A stretch of DNA of 64,000 bases from assembly GCA_951802195.1 (NCBI GenBank), contig OX637624.1:310001-374000 (forward strand), given 5' to 3'. The first letter of the stretch is position 1; each line of letters opens with the position of its first letter. Source of the stretch: Tausonia pullulans (Eukaryota; Basidiomycota; Tremellomycetes; Cystofilobasidiales; Mrakiaceae). Under the pieces are notes generated by a model. The model was not told the DNA's origin. It made no database searches and saw only the letters and a program-made list of their open reading frames with translations. Shown here one piece after another: positions 21,316 through 32,339 of this stretch. The translations under genes and the position numbers were made by a program.

Positions 21316-24050
21316 ATGGCCGACAACGAGGAGCTCGTCGACTACGAGGAGGAGGATGTCATCGCGCCCGAGGTCATCAAGACTGACGGAGGGGCGGAGG
21401 AGAAGGACAAGAAGGGTTCTTACGTTGGAATCCACTCTACCGGCTTCAGGTGAGTCCAGCGCTTCTCATGGAGCGGCCACGAGGCTTCCCGGTTTTCGAG
21501 GTCTCTCAGCCCTTCTTTTCCTCGCGCGGACGACGCGTCTGTGGGTCTCCGAGGCGGGGGAGAGCGCCTCGCACGCCTGGCGAGAGATGACCGACCAACT
21601 CGTTGGTCGCGCGGCGTCGCTTCCAGCGCGCCTTTCTCGCCCATTCATTCTCACCCTTGCCCCCCACCCCGGCTAGCCTGTCTGCTTAACCCGCGGAACA
21701 CGCGCCCTCCCGCCTTATATGGCTGGCTGGCGCCGTGATTCTTGCCTCGCCTGGCTGAAAGGCATTACGAGGCGGGCCGTCATTTACGCTTTTATTCGGT
21801 CTCGAGATTGTCGACGGATCAGTCTGCTGACTTGATTTGACCCATCTATCCTTGCAGGGACTTCCTCCTCAAGCCTGAGCTGCTTCGTGCCATCTCCGAC
21901 CTCGGATTTGAGCACCCCTCGGAGGGTGAGTCTCTCCCACTGCCCCTTTCTTTCAACGCTTGTCCTTCGTATGCTCAGACGGCTGATGCTTTTCGCCTCC
22001 ACGTCTTCCAGTTCAGCAGGAGTGCGTTCCTCAGTCGATTCTCGGCATGGATGTCCTCTGCCAGGCCAAGTCTGGTATGGGTAAGACTGCGGTCTTCGTC
22101 CTCGCCACTCTGCAGCAGATTGAGCCGGTCGACGGCGAGGTTGCCGTTATTGTCCTTTGCCACACGCGAGAGCTCGCGTACCAGATCAAGAACGAGTACG
22201 CCCGCTTCTCCAAATTCATGCCCGAGCTTCGGACCTCGGTCTTCTACGGTGGAACTTCGATCAAGAACGACATCGAGGTCCTCAAATCCAAGGACAAGTG
22301 CCCTCACATTGTGGTAGGAACGCCTGGCCGCCTTAACGCGCTCGTTCGCGACAAGGCGCTCAACGGCGCCACCGTCAAGCACTTCGTCCTTGACGAGTGC
22401 GACAAGCTTCTCGAGCAGCTCGGTCAGTTCATGTTCCTGCTATTGCTTCCGTCTAGACTCTGGCGCCCTCTCCCGCTCCCCGCATTACCACCCATCTCGT
22501 GCTGCTGTCGGATCACCGAATCTCGTCCTCTTCCTGCCAGCCAACTCTCGACGGCGTCGCCTAATGCGATTGCCTCCTTCACGGAAGGGCGAGCTCTCTG
22601 CTCAAATATCAAGCACGACGGAAGCTTGCAGCTTTCTCGATCAACGTCCGCGGCATCGGGTCTTCGATCTCCGGCGCCAGTTCAGGAGTTTTGCCTCCGA
22701 GCAGCTTCATTCCAGCTTTCCCTTGGGCTGGGCAGACTAGCTCTTGCCCAGGGATGATGCTTTTGGATCCATCTCCGCGCTCACGTGCTGCATTCAGTAA
22801 TGGAGCGCTCGTCCAGCGCCGCCATTTCGTCCTTTTATGCCGCCTCCTCGCTCTTGGACAGCAATCTCACACCCTCGCTCTTTCTCTCCTCACCTCTCCC
22901 CCACGGGTTGTCGTGGTTCTGTTGCATTCGCCCCTCTTGATTCGCTTCCACAGGCAAGTAACTGCTCTCGTCCGCTTGCGTCTCCAGCAATTGCTGACTT
23001 CTGTGCACCCTCTTTCCAACAGACATGCGCCGCGACGTGCAGGAGATCTTCCGCATGACCCCGCAGCACAAGCAGGTGCGCTTCCATTACTTTTCTGTGT
23101 CTCCTTCGTCGAAGTCTTCTTTGGTTGACCTTGCCTTCACTACTTCCCCTTTCGCAGGTCATGATGTTTTCTGCCACCCTCGGCAAAGAGGTTCGCGCGA
23201 CCTGCAAGAAGTTCATGCAGAACGTACGCCAATCGACTACCATACCCTGGACCTTATTTTTTCGAGTGGAAGCTGATCCAGCTATCAACCAGCCGCTTGA
23301 GATCTACGTCGATGACGAGACCAAGCTCACCCTCCACGGACTTCAACAATACTATGTCAAGCTCGAGGAGAAAGAGAAGAACCGCAAGCTCAATGATCTC
23401 CTCGACTCGCTCGAGTTCAACCAGGTATGTTGTGCAAAAGGGGCGACGTCAATATCATCGGCTGAGTCCGCTTGTTTCCAGGTCTGCATCTTCGTCAAGT
23501 CCGTCGCTCGCGCCACTCAGCTCGACAAGCTCCTTCAGGAGTGCAACTTCCCCTCCATCTGCATTCACTCGGGTCTCACCCAGGAGCAGCGGTGCGTCGT
23601 ATGGACGATGATGCGGGTGACGGGAAATAGTGTGGTGGCTGACGTGAACCTCCCATTCCGCCCTCTAGTATCGAGCGGTACCAGCAATTCAAGGCGTTCG
23701 AGAAGCGCATCCTCGTCGCCACGGATATCTTCGGCCGTGGAATCGATATTGAGCGGGTCAACATCGTTATCAACTACGACCAATCCTCGGACGCCGACTC
23801 ATACCTCCACCGTGTTGGGTGCGTTCATTCATACGATACCTGCTTCAGTTCTTCTGATGGCAGCGTTCGCTAACTCGGGATGCCTTCGTTTGCTAGTCGC
23901 GCTGGCCGTTTCGGAACCCGCGGTCTCGCCATTACGTTCATCACCGGCGAGACGGACCAAGAGGTCCTGACGGCCATCCAGTCTCGTTTCGAGGTCAAGG
24001 TGGAGGAGCTCCCGGAGCAGATCGAGAGCAGCTCGTACATGACCTCGTAA
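21316..24050 (+). CDS. SUB2: DEAD-box RNA helicase Sub2/UAP56 (splicing and mRNA export)
   Basis: ATPase of the TREX complex and the early spliceosome; nuclear. Nine exons trace cleanly: 21316-21449, 21858-21925, 22012-22422, 23023-23075, 23158-23223, 23293-23424, 23482-23591, 23669-23818, 23897-24050, giving 425 residues, close to UAP56 (428). Motifs in order: [14 protein letters not shown], Walker [24 protein letters not shown], the diagnostic DECD box, [38 protein letters not shown] and HRVGRAGRFG. N-terminus [15 protein letters not shown] resembles the family. Two introns are large for this region: 408 bp (21450-21857) and 600 bp (22423-23022), the latter directly after the DECD box. Tail to tail with the following minus-strand gene. 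Confidence 0.96.
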
Positions 24051-24379
24051 ATGAGGCTTAAGCCTCGCTTTTGTACCTCCTCGTATCTGTATGTTTCTCC
24101 GGTCCATTCCTTGGCCGCGCGTGCGTCGTCGAAGGAAGTTTGAAAAGCGCCAAGGCAAACAAAGCCAATTGAAGGAAACCCAGGCAAAAAGGATTTGCAG
24201 GGAGGGGCAAAGCTATAAAAGATGGCCATCGCCTCATGGGTGAGACTGGTACAGCCGAGAAGCAGACCACGAGGTGCATGTCCGTTGCTCTCACGTTCAT
24301 GCGTCGGCAGCCTGTTGGATATCCCGCTCTCCTTCAATCGCAAGTGATGTATACATATCCATCTTGTGAGTCGCCTCCA
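24051..24379. terminator. Convergent 3' region of SUB2 and the thioredoxin-fold gene
   Basis: About 330 bp between two convergent stop codons. It presumably carries both 3' UTRs and polyadenylation sites; no exon or strong signal was recognised. Confidence 0.4.
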
Positions 24380-25198
24380 TCACGCGGACGTCTCCTCCAC
24401 GGACCTAGCAATTATCTCCTGAAACTCCGGTGCCACAGGCGACCCGACATAGCGAAGGACGCTATCGACGACAACGATGCTGGTCGGAACAGCCGCCCGT
24501 TCGAGGGCTGAAAGCGCGTGCGTGACCCATCAGCTTCAGATACGGAGAGACCGAAAGAGATAGTGCCCACCATCAAAGAGGGGCTTGAACGAATCATTCT
24601 CGTCGATCGCAACGAGGAAGGCCACCCTGCCAGCTTTTCGCTCTTGGGCGACGTAGTCGGAAATTCGCTTCGGTTCACGGTCGGGCGGGCGATACGTCTG
24701 GGACAGCCACACATCAGCTATATCCTAGCCAGCAAGTGCAATGAATGACCCACTTACGCGGAAGTGGTCGTTATTGACCGCTACGATGGTCAGCTCATCA
24801 GGCGAGAACTGCTTGCGGATCGCGGTGATGTGCGGCAAAGAGTCCCTGCATGGCGGACACCTGGAATAGGGTGGAAAAGGTGTGTCAATTCGCTTGTCAA
24901 CGTAGATTTGAAGAACAGAGTAGTACGGACCAACTCGCCCAGAACTCCAGGACAACGACCCTCGCGCGCTTCTTCTCGTCAAGCGAGCCCTCGTCGGCTG
25001 CGCTACCGCCCGGAAGCTGGGTGACCGAATCCAGAAGGGGCTGCAAATCGATCTTGGTATTGAGAAGCGGAGAGTGCCAACCGGGCTGGAGGAAAGGAGC
25101 GTCGGGAGCTACGACCTGGAGAAAGTCGACGTGAAGGAGGGGTTGGAGGGAATGAGTTTCCACTGCTCCTGATCCAGCGTGAAAAGTGCATCTACCAT
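24380..25198 (-). CDS. TlpA/thioredoxin-like fold protein with CPPC active site
   Basis: Encodes PLLNTKIDLQPLLDSV, then VVVLEFWASW joined across an intron to CPPCRDSLPHI, then DELTIVAVNNDHFR, and after another intron VPTSIVVVDSVLRYVG. This is the thioredoxin pattern: beta-strand, W-CxxC, and a cis-proline before a Val/Ile-rich strand. CPPC and the spacing suggest the TlpA/ResA/AhpC-TSA-like group, a disulfide or peroxide oxidoreductase. The stop is at 24380-24382. The 5' end is uncertain: an ATG at 25196-25198 is in a plausible position but does not read straight into the conserved part, so an unresolved N-terminal intron or a different start is likely. No clear signal peptide was seen. Confidence 0.65.
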
Positions 25199-25541
25199 GA
25201 TGAGAAAAGAGCTTGAAGGTGTTGGGTGTCTAAGGGACGTGGATGCTGGAGAGATATGAGTACGTGCGACAGAAACCAGACAGCTAAGCGATCTAATGGC
25301 GAAGAATGGCGGACGCGTGGCACCATCATCCCTCACGACAGATGGCGTGTGCGGGACGGCCTCCTCCGACGTCGCTGAAGTGCGGTATGGTAGATCATGC
25401 GGGGGGTGGCTCAACTATGCGAGTCAGTCACTCGACGGAAGCAGACGGTTCATCGTGGCATTCATGACATCAAGAGCGTAAAAGATGAAGATGGGTTGGT
25501 AAAGCAAGGGAAACACGAGGAGCCAATCCTCCTCCTTCGCC
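25199..25541. other. Intergenic region
   Basis: About 340 bp between the thioredoxin-fold gene start and the SEC10 stop, both on the minus strand. Nothing recognisable as an exon or repeat. Confidence 0.5.
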
Positions 25542-28500
25542 TCAGATTCCGAACAACGAGACGGGCTGATGCTGGGGCAGCCGGCTATGCGAGGCTGGGC
25601 TGTTGTCATCGGTCGGCTTCCTTGTCGGGGTCTCGCGCCCAGAGTTGCCTCGTCTCTCGTCGGGTCCAGAAAAGGCGGAGTAGCTCTCGAGCTCCTTCAT
25701 CTGATGGAGTGATGCCGTGGGTCAGTCTGCGTGATGACAAGCTAAGGATTGGACCACATAAACAGCACGTACCATTCCGCCAAGTCTGCTTAGCCCACTC
25801 CGCATGGCTTGACCCGTCCCAGCCGCGGAGATCGCCCCCAATCTCTCAACCATGCCTGCACCTCTCGAGCTCGAGCTCGCCGCAGCTGCCACCTCGCCCG
25901 CTGCAACGCCTTCCTCCTCGAGGAAACGACGCCCAAAAACGCTCCAGTCACCCCGCATCATGAGATACGGTCGCAGAAGCGCCGGATCAACGCGACCAAG
26001 ATGTCCCTCACGCATGAAGGAGCGGAGAACCTCCGGCTGAACGACAAAGAGATTGCCGAGCTGCCGAAGCATGGCGAAGCGATCCGATACGGGTGGAAGT
26101 CCAAAAAGAGCGACAGCGTCTTGATAAGATGCGAGATCTCTGCACGTATGCAAAAAAGGGTGGCGGCGATCAGGAATCACGAACCCCTCGAGGACGGCAG
26201 AGCCCGGTCGGATCCCTCACTTGGTCAACATCAACGCTCCTGTGACGGAGACCGGAAACTTCTTGAGATGTTCGAGAAGCAAGCTGTGTAGCCCGAGACG
26301 GTCAGTCGATGTAGATCAGTGTTGATGTAGAAGCGGGAGGGCGTACTTGTGGAAGCCGATGCCAACTTCTGTCAAGAACCCCTCAACATTCTTGCCCGTG
26401 AGCGCCTCACGAGCGCGTTCCCGAATGCGGTCGAGGAACTCAACGGCGAGCAGGCATGGTTCAGTCGAAACACGTTCGAATGATAGGTCGTCGTTCTTAG
26501 GCTTAAAGTCGAGCTTCTTCTGCTTCGTGAGGAGAAAGCTGAGGTGTAAATGGATCGCTGGAACAACCACAGATATCAGCATCGTCCTTGATAAATCGCC
26601 GAGCAGGGAGAAAGTACACAGCGCACCATCGAGCACCCGCCCGACGAGCGCGTTGGTCTTGCTTTCGACGGCGTGCAATCTCGTCGCGTGGAACGAGGCG
26701 AGCTCTCTTCGCACAGGACCCGAGCCGCTCGCGAGTGGGACCAGCGCAGTCGTGCAGTATCGCTGCCAAAGGTGGACGAGAAGGTCTGCCTGCTGAAGGA
26801 CAGCGAGCGGATGGACGAGATCGGGCTCAAACTTGGAGTCAGTAGTGGGGTCGAGCTTGGAGAGAGCGCTGAAGGCTCGGAAAAAGACTTAGTCAGACAT
26901 ATAACGACAGAAGGAAAAATAAAATGAAACTGTATACACACGAGTCCAAGGCAGTTTCCAGGTACGACCGGCCAAGGGCTTCGGCGAGGACGCGTAGGAG
27001 GGCGAAGGCATTCTTAGGTCTGAGAGAATGGAATCAGCCAACGATGGTAGGCATGGCTCGACAAGCAGATCAGGCAATAATCCTCACACGTCACCGCTGG
27101 AGCTAAGCTCGACGCAGCGCCCGATGGCTTCCGCGTGCCATCTGAGCATGCGCTCCCCCATCTCCAGCATGAGACTCCCATCCTCGTCTTGTACTCCGTA
27201 GGCTTCATCCGCGTTCTGCTGCTCCGGTCGGACACCTGAGTATTTGAGGATCGCCGCTGCAGCTTGCTGGGTTGTCGACGGCTGATAGTTGTGCAGATTT
27301 GCCATTGAGGAAGAAGTAGACGATGAGGGACCCCCAGCGGTTGAAGCGAGTTGGTTGACGACGCGGTCGAAGAGTTTGTTCGGCTTGGCCTTGTGGACGG
27401 TCTCGTGATACCGAGTGAAGCGGTGGAGGTGACCGGTGTAGAGCTCGCCCAAGCTCTTGCTCTCTCTCTCAAGGTATCGCAATCCCTCAAGGTAAGGTCC
27501 GAAGAGATCCTCCATGCAGCGTTCAAGCGTTGCGGCCACCAGGCTCATTCCACCCGCTGCGGCGGCAGCGGCTGCCCCGCTACCCGCTCGACCAAGCGCA
27601 GATACCATATCGGGGGCAGCAGAGTCTTGGCGCTTGGGTCCAGCGCCAGCTGAGCCGGAGTTGGTAGAGGAGAAGTCGTAGGCCTTGAGATCGTCGATTA
27701 GCGCCACAGTGAAAGAGTGCGCAAGAGCGAGGATGCGAAGTGACGCCAGTGTCGAGAGACTCGAGGCCTTCTCAAGAAGAGCCTCGATATTTGGCTGGAT
27801 CTAGAGTAAGAAGAGAAATGGCGAATTTCGCCAATGAGAGTCAGCCTATCTAGCACTGAGCTACCGATTCAGTTGAAGGGAACAGGAAAATGATTGGGAC
27901 ACGTACAACCTGGGCGAAGACGCGCTGGATGAAAACCTGCATGACAACAGGCGGGTTGGGGAACACGGCCTGAATGATCTGAGCCTCTTGCGAGACGGTG
28001 AGTCGGATCTCCTCGTAGAGCTGCTCGAGCGTCGGCTCAGACTTGGGTGGTGGCGCTTGAGGGTCAGCGATCGTCTGCCATCTGAAAGAGAAGGACAGAG
28101 TCTTGTCAGAAGAGAAGCATGAAGACTGCCTCCCTCGGACCAGAGGACACGCACAGCTCGCCTTCGCCAATAGCGTTGACCTCGGCCAGGCGGTCTTTGG
28201 AGATGAAAAAGTCGTGTTGGTTGACGTAGATCTGAATACAGGAGCCGCCACCGTTGAACTCGAGGAGGACACGGGCGCAGTGCTGAGGGGCTCTTCGTTA
28301 AGCCCGATCCTAGGAATCAGAGTAGATACGTGCAGAGACTGACCGCCATCATCTTGGGATCGCCCTTGCTAAGAAACGATCGCATCAGACCCCAATGCGA
28401 CCTGTCAGTCTAACTCGCGGGTACATCTTTCTCCAAAGACTGCATCCTGTTGACACTCACCGGTACCAACGGTCGAAGAGGCCGAGGATCTCCTTCTCAA

Positions 28501-29526
28501 ACCGCTCGCAGAAGCCCTCGATCCGCTTCCTCGTCTCAGCAACATCGCCGGCAGCCGCCCCAATGGCAGTGGACCTATTTGTGCCCTTCCCGCCCGGAGT
28601 CGATTCTCCTCCTCCGGCAGCGTCCCCAGCACCTCCAGCAGCGTCCTCCTTGACGAGGCTTTGGAGCCGCCGAAGCACAGTTGCCAAGGTTTCTCTTCCG
28701 ATGCGACCCTCGCGCCCCTCTCGGTGGCTGTTTTTGACAAGACGCTCCAGCGGAGCAGTTTCGCCTCGGGCAAGGGCAAGATAGTATGAGAGCAGGACCG
28801 AGGACGCTTGGGCGCGGTGGCGCGCCAAATGAAGGGTTTCGAGGGTCTCGCCGATGCGGATCGCAGTGCGGCCGACGGAGGAGATGCGAGACTCGAGGGA
28901 GGAGAATGAGGTGCCAACATGCTGTCAAGAGGAGATCCGTCACGTTCACGATCAGTACACATAAAAAAACGCAGCCGAATCAGGGCCATAAGCACGAGTA
29001 AGGAGGGAAGAAGAGTGACGCACATCGAAGCCCTTGTCGAGTTCCTCGAGACGGCGACCGTAGTCCTTCTCTGCCTTGCGAACGTCGCTCTCGAGAAGAT
29101 CCGTCGTGCTCTGAACATCCTTTCTGATCTTGAGAAGGCTATCGACCGAATGCGAGAACGTCTGGAGGAAGGGAAGCGGGTCGAAGGCTGAGATGGAACG
29201 GCGCGTGCGTGAAACGAGACGGTCTTCAGTAGTGCTCGCGACGCGCCGGGATGAGGTACGCAACGCACGAGCAGTGGTGTTCTGGACAGATTTGGCAATG
29301 AGCTTATCGGAGATGGTGGAGACAAAGTCGTGGAGATCAAAATGGTCTTGCTGGATGCGTCGGAGGGAATGAGGGAAAGACCAGCGACTGTCAGCAAGGG
29401 AGACAGACCGGCGGGCGTCTGGCGGGCGATTTTGGTGGAAGCATGCCGAACCTGAAAGTTCTCGAGGGTGAGAACCTCTTCCAGCTGTGAGTCTGGAGCT
29501 AAGCGGGCCGTCATGGCTCCTGGCAT
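25542..29526 (-). CDS. SEC10: Exocyst complex component Sec10 (EXOC5)
   Basis: Subunit of the eight-part exocyst, which tethers secretory vesicles at sites of polarised growth. The gene has many exons. Recognisable parts from the N-terminus: VLTLENF, FDLHDFVSTISDKLIAKSVQ, FDPLPFLQTFSHSVDSLLKI with coiled-coil DLLESDVRKAEKDYGRRL, ARHRAQASSVLLSYYLALAR, RIEGFCERFEKEILGLFDRW, CARVLLEFNGGGSCIQIYVN, then the strongly Sec10-like CMEDLFGPYLEGLRYLERES plus LGELYTGHLHRFTRYH, and a C-terminal helical region (MYQDAVALFGLPPVSDRFAM, LGNLFVVQPEVLRSFM). The tail is Ser/Pro-rich and ends VSLFGI at 25542. A low-complexity Gly/Ala/Ser stretch lies in the middle. Start M at 29524-29526; a second Met lies four codons in. 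Divergent from RIX1 with 227 bp between starts. Confidence 0.87.
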
Positions 29527-29753
29527 GCGTGGTGGTGGGATGGTCAGTGGAACCGACTCGGGGCGGCAGTGCTTGCTTGCGCTCTCCCCTCGACGCGTCT
29601 GTCAGTCAGCCGGCGCGCGTGCGTACCTCGCCGCTGTAGGGCTGTGGCAGCCCACGCCCTGTCCTTCGAGATTCTTTCGACGAGCGACAGGTCGGTCCTG
29701 TCCTGTACGCTGCACCTTGACCACCAACCCTGCACCAGCCCACCTCCCTCCGC
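29527..29753. promoter_or_regulatory. Short divergent promoter, SEC10 / RIX1
   Basis: 227 bp separate the two start codons. No TATA box was recognised. Whether one or two promoters act here cannot be told from sequence. Confidence 0.5.
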
Positions 29754-32339
29754 ATGTCGCCGTCCACCTTGCTCGCGCACCTGTCTGAAACGGTCCTCGT
29801 CTCTCCAGTCCACGCCTGCGACAGTCTCGACGAGACCCTTGCCCTCCTCCGTCTTCACCAGCCCTTCAGCCCGGACACTCTCAAGTCGGCTGCCCCCGCC
29901 TCGACGGCCAACTTTCTCCGCCAGCTCGACGGTCTTGTCCTCGGCAAGGACCTCAACGGCCGATTTGCCGGCTGGTCGCTCGCCCGGGAGATCGTCAAAC
30001 AGGGCCACGCAGCCATCCTCGAGGAATGGGGGAAGGCTTGGGTCACCGGGCTAGTCCCGCTCGTCGGAGTGCGTTCCTAGACGTGGTCGATCTGGCTGGC
30101 TGTGTGACCGTCTGTTTGAGAGCTGATCCGTATACACTCTGGCTCGCTACCCAGAAATCCCTCCCGAGCCAACTCGTTGCGCCGCTCGTGCGACTCCTTG
30201 AGGTCCTCTTCCTCTCCTCACCAGCACTCCCAAGCTTCCACCGGGAAGTCGCCGTTCCCTGGGTTCAAAAGTTCGCGCTCGGCCTCATGGCCTGGTCGAC
30301 CACATCCACGTCAAGCCAACAGACCATTGTATGCTCCTCCTCCCTTTATCTTGAGTGACAGGCCCTGACATACAAGTTCGCACAGACCGCCGTCATCCCG
30401 AGCCTCCCTCTCTTGGTTGCCTTCCACCCGGCCTCGCTCCGGCCGCTCCACCAGCAGCTGCTCGGCTTATCCCTCTCACAACTCTGCGTCCCTGCTACGC
30501 ACGCCTCTGCGGCGCACCTCTATTCCACGCTCCACCTCCTCCCAGGCAAGTCTGCCTCCTCGGGCGCCTACCTTGCCGACCTCGCAGCGGCGGTTGGGTC
30601 GGCGCACGATGCGCTCGACGCTGTAGTTGGCAAGGTTTGGGAAGAGGAGGAAGATGGTGCGCGTGAGGTCCCGGCAGGCGGAGGGGGAGGCATCGTTTGG
30701 AAGGGCTGGGACGGCAAGGAGGGCGACCTCAGGAAAGAGAAGGACGGCCAGAGGCGGATGTTTCGAGGTCTCGAGCGGCTCCGGGGCCTCATTGGGCTTA
30801 CCTGCCGGATGCTGAGGCTCCCAAGTACTCGCCCTGTGCCCGTCCCCATTGGAACAGTCCTCTCCCTTGCCCTTCGCATGTTCCGCCTCACCTCCGATGG
30901 GCAGACTCTGAACCACGTCAACCCAACTGAGCTTGCCCTTGCGCAAACGCTTCTTCCAGAGCTGCATATGCTTGCATGCGCAGTCACCGGCCAGCTCACT
31001 CTTTGGTTCGTTCCCTACTAACCTTGGCATTAGCCCCTTTTATTCTTTTCAAGGCGCAGGCTGACACGACTGCCTGACCTCCAGCGTCAAGCAGGCTCTG
31101 CTTCCGCACCAAATCCAAATTTCCTCGTACCTCATCTTCCTCCTTGAACAGACTGCATCGCAACCAGCCGTCCATCTCTCCGTTCTTCGAACCCTCCACC
31201 TCTTCACCACGCATGTCCCACCCTCTCCCGCTCCAGTGGCAGCCTCTCTTCTCATGCGCGCGACGAAGGTGGCTCTCGCGGACCTTGGACCACTACTCTC
31301 TGAACGTCCGGCCTCTTCGGCCTCCGCCGCCACTACCCCCCCCGCTCTCACGGGCTCGACAACCGGCAAGGGCAAGGGGAAAAAGCGGACACACGGTGCC
31401 GACGGAGGCTTTCTCGTCCTTGAGTCTGGTGCCCACGCCGTCTCCCCTGAGACGTCCACGGTCATCCTCGCCGCGCTTGCCTTACTTGCCCAACTGCTTC
31501 CTTCCCCGGCTCTCCCATCGTCGCTTCGAACTCTCGCCACGCGACTCCTCCTCTCCATTGCGCTTGCACTTCCCCAGCGAGCCGCGCACCCGGTGCTCCC
31601 TGCACACGCGGATATCGAGCGCGCCGTTCGCGAGCTGCTAGTCTCGGGCCTCCATACGGGTGCCGAAGGCACCATGGGAGGCGAGGCTGCCTGGGTCCTC
31701 CCTCTCTCCTCGATCTCGGACGCCAAGGCCGCACTGCTCCTTCATCCGCTCCTCCCGGCCCTGCCGCGGGCTCTCCCAAGCGCTGGGAGCTTGCTCTTCT
31801 ATCGCCCGGAGGGCAAGAACGAGCGCACTGCTCGTGCGGACATCGATATCGGGTGCGAGGGCGATGCGACCGACCCCTTCGCCGTCTCTGGCACTCAGGA
31901 CGCTTCGATGGAGGGCGTCCCGATCACCCATCAACCGCGCGCTCCGAGGGCTGCACCCGTCGCACCCGCACCTGTCATTGTTGTTGGCAGTGGAGATGCT
32001 CAGTCTGGATCGGGAGGAGGCATCTTCGATCTCCCTGCGAGCGCCGCCCCAGTCGTCCCCGCAGCTGCCACTGAAGTACCGACGACGCTTGTTCCTTCGA
32101 CGCCCGTGACGTTCCCTTCCATGGTTGCGTCCGCCGACGCTCTCGATTCGTCGATGGAGGCCGAAGGAGACCACGAGGCGATCTTCACATCGCCCCGGTT
32201 GGCTGTTGCTTCTAAGGCTACGGCGGCCTCTGCGAAACCTAACAAGCTTTGGGAGGATCCCCCGGTCGAGGACAGCGACGGCGAGATCCCGGAGATTGAC
32301 ATGGACGGGGACTCGAGCGATGAGGAGGATGACGAGTGA
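29754..32339 (+). CDS. RIX1: Pre-rRNA-processing protein Rix1 (PELP1 homologue)
   Basis: Subunit of the Rix1-Ipi1-Ipi3 complex that acts with the Rea1 ATPase in pre-60S ribosome maturation; nuclear. Four exons: the first ends near 30069, later acceptors lie before AAATCCCTC (about 30155), ACCGCCGTC (about 30387) and CGTCAAGCAG (about 31085). N-terminal helical repeats include FAGWSLAREIVKQGHAAILE, KSLPSQLVAPLVRLLEVLF and SLPLLVAFHPASLRPLHQQL, matching the Rix1/PELP1 N-terminal domain (the leucine-rich segment followed by PxxLRP). The middle is Ala/Pro-rich. The C-terminus is very acidic (EDSDGEIPEIDMDGDSSDEE), as in Rix1/PELP1 proteins. Identification rests on these features without an alignment. 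Confidence 0.75.
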
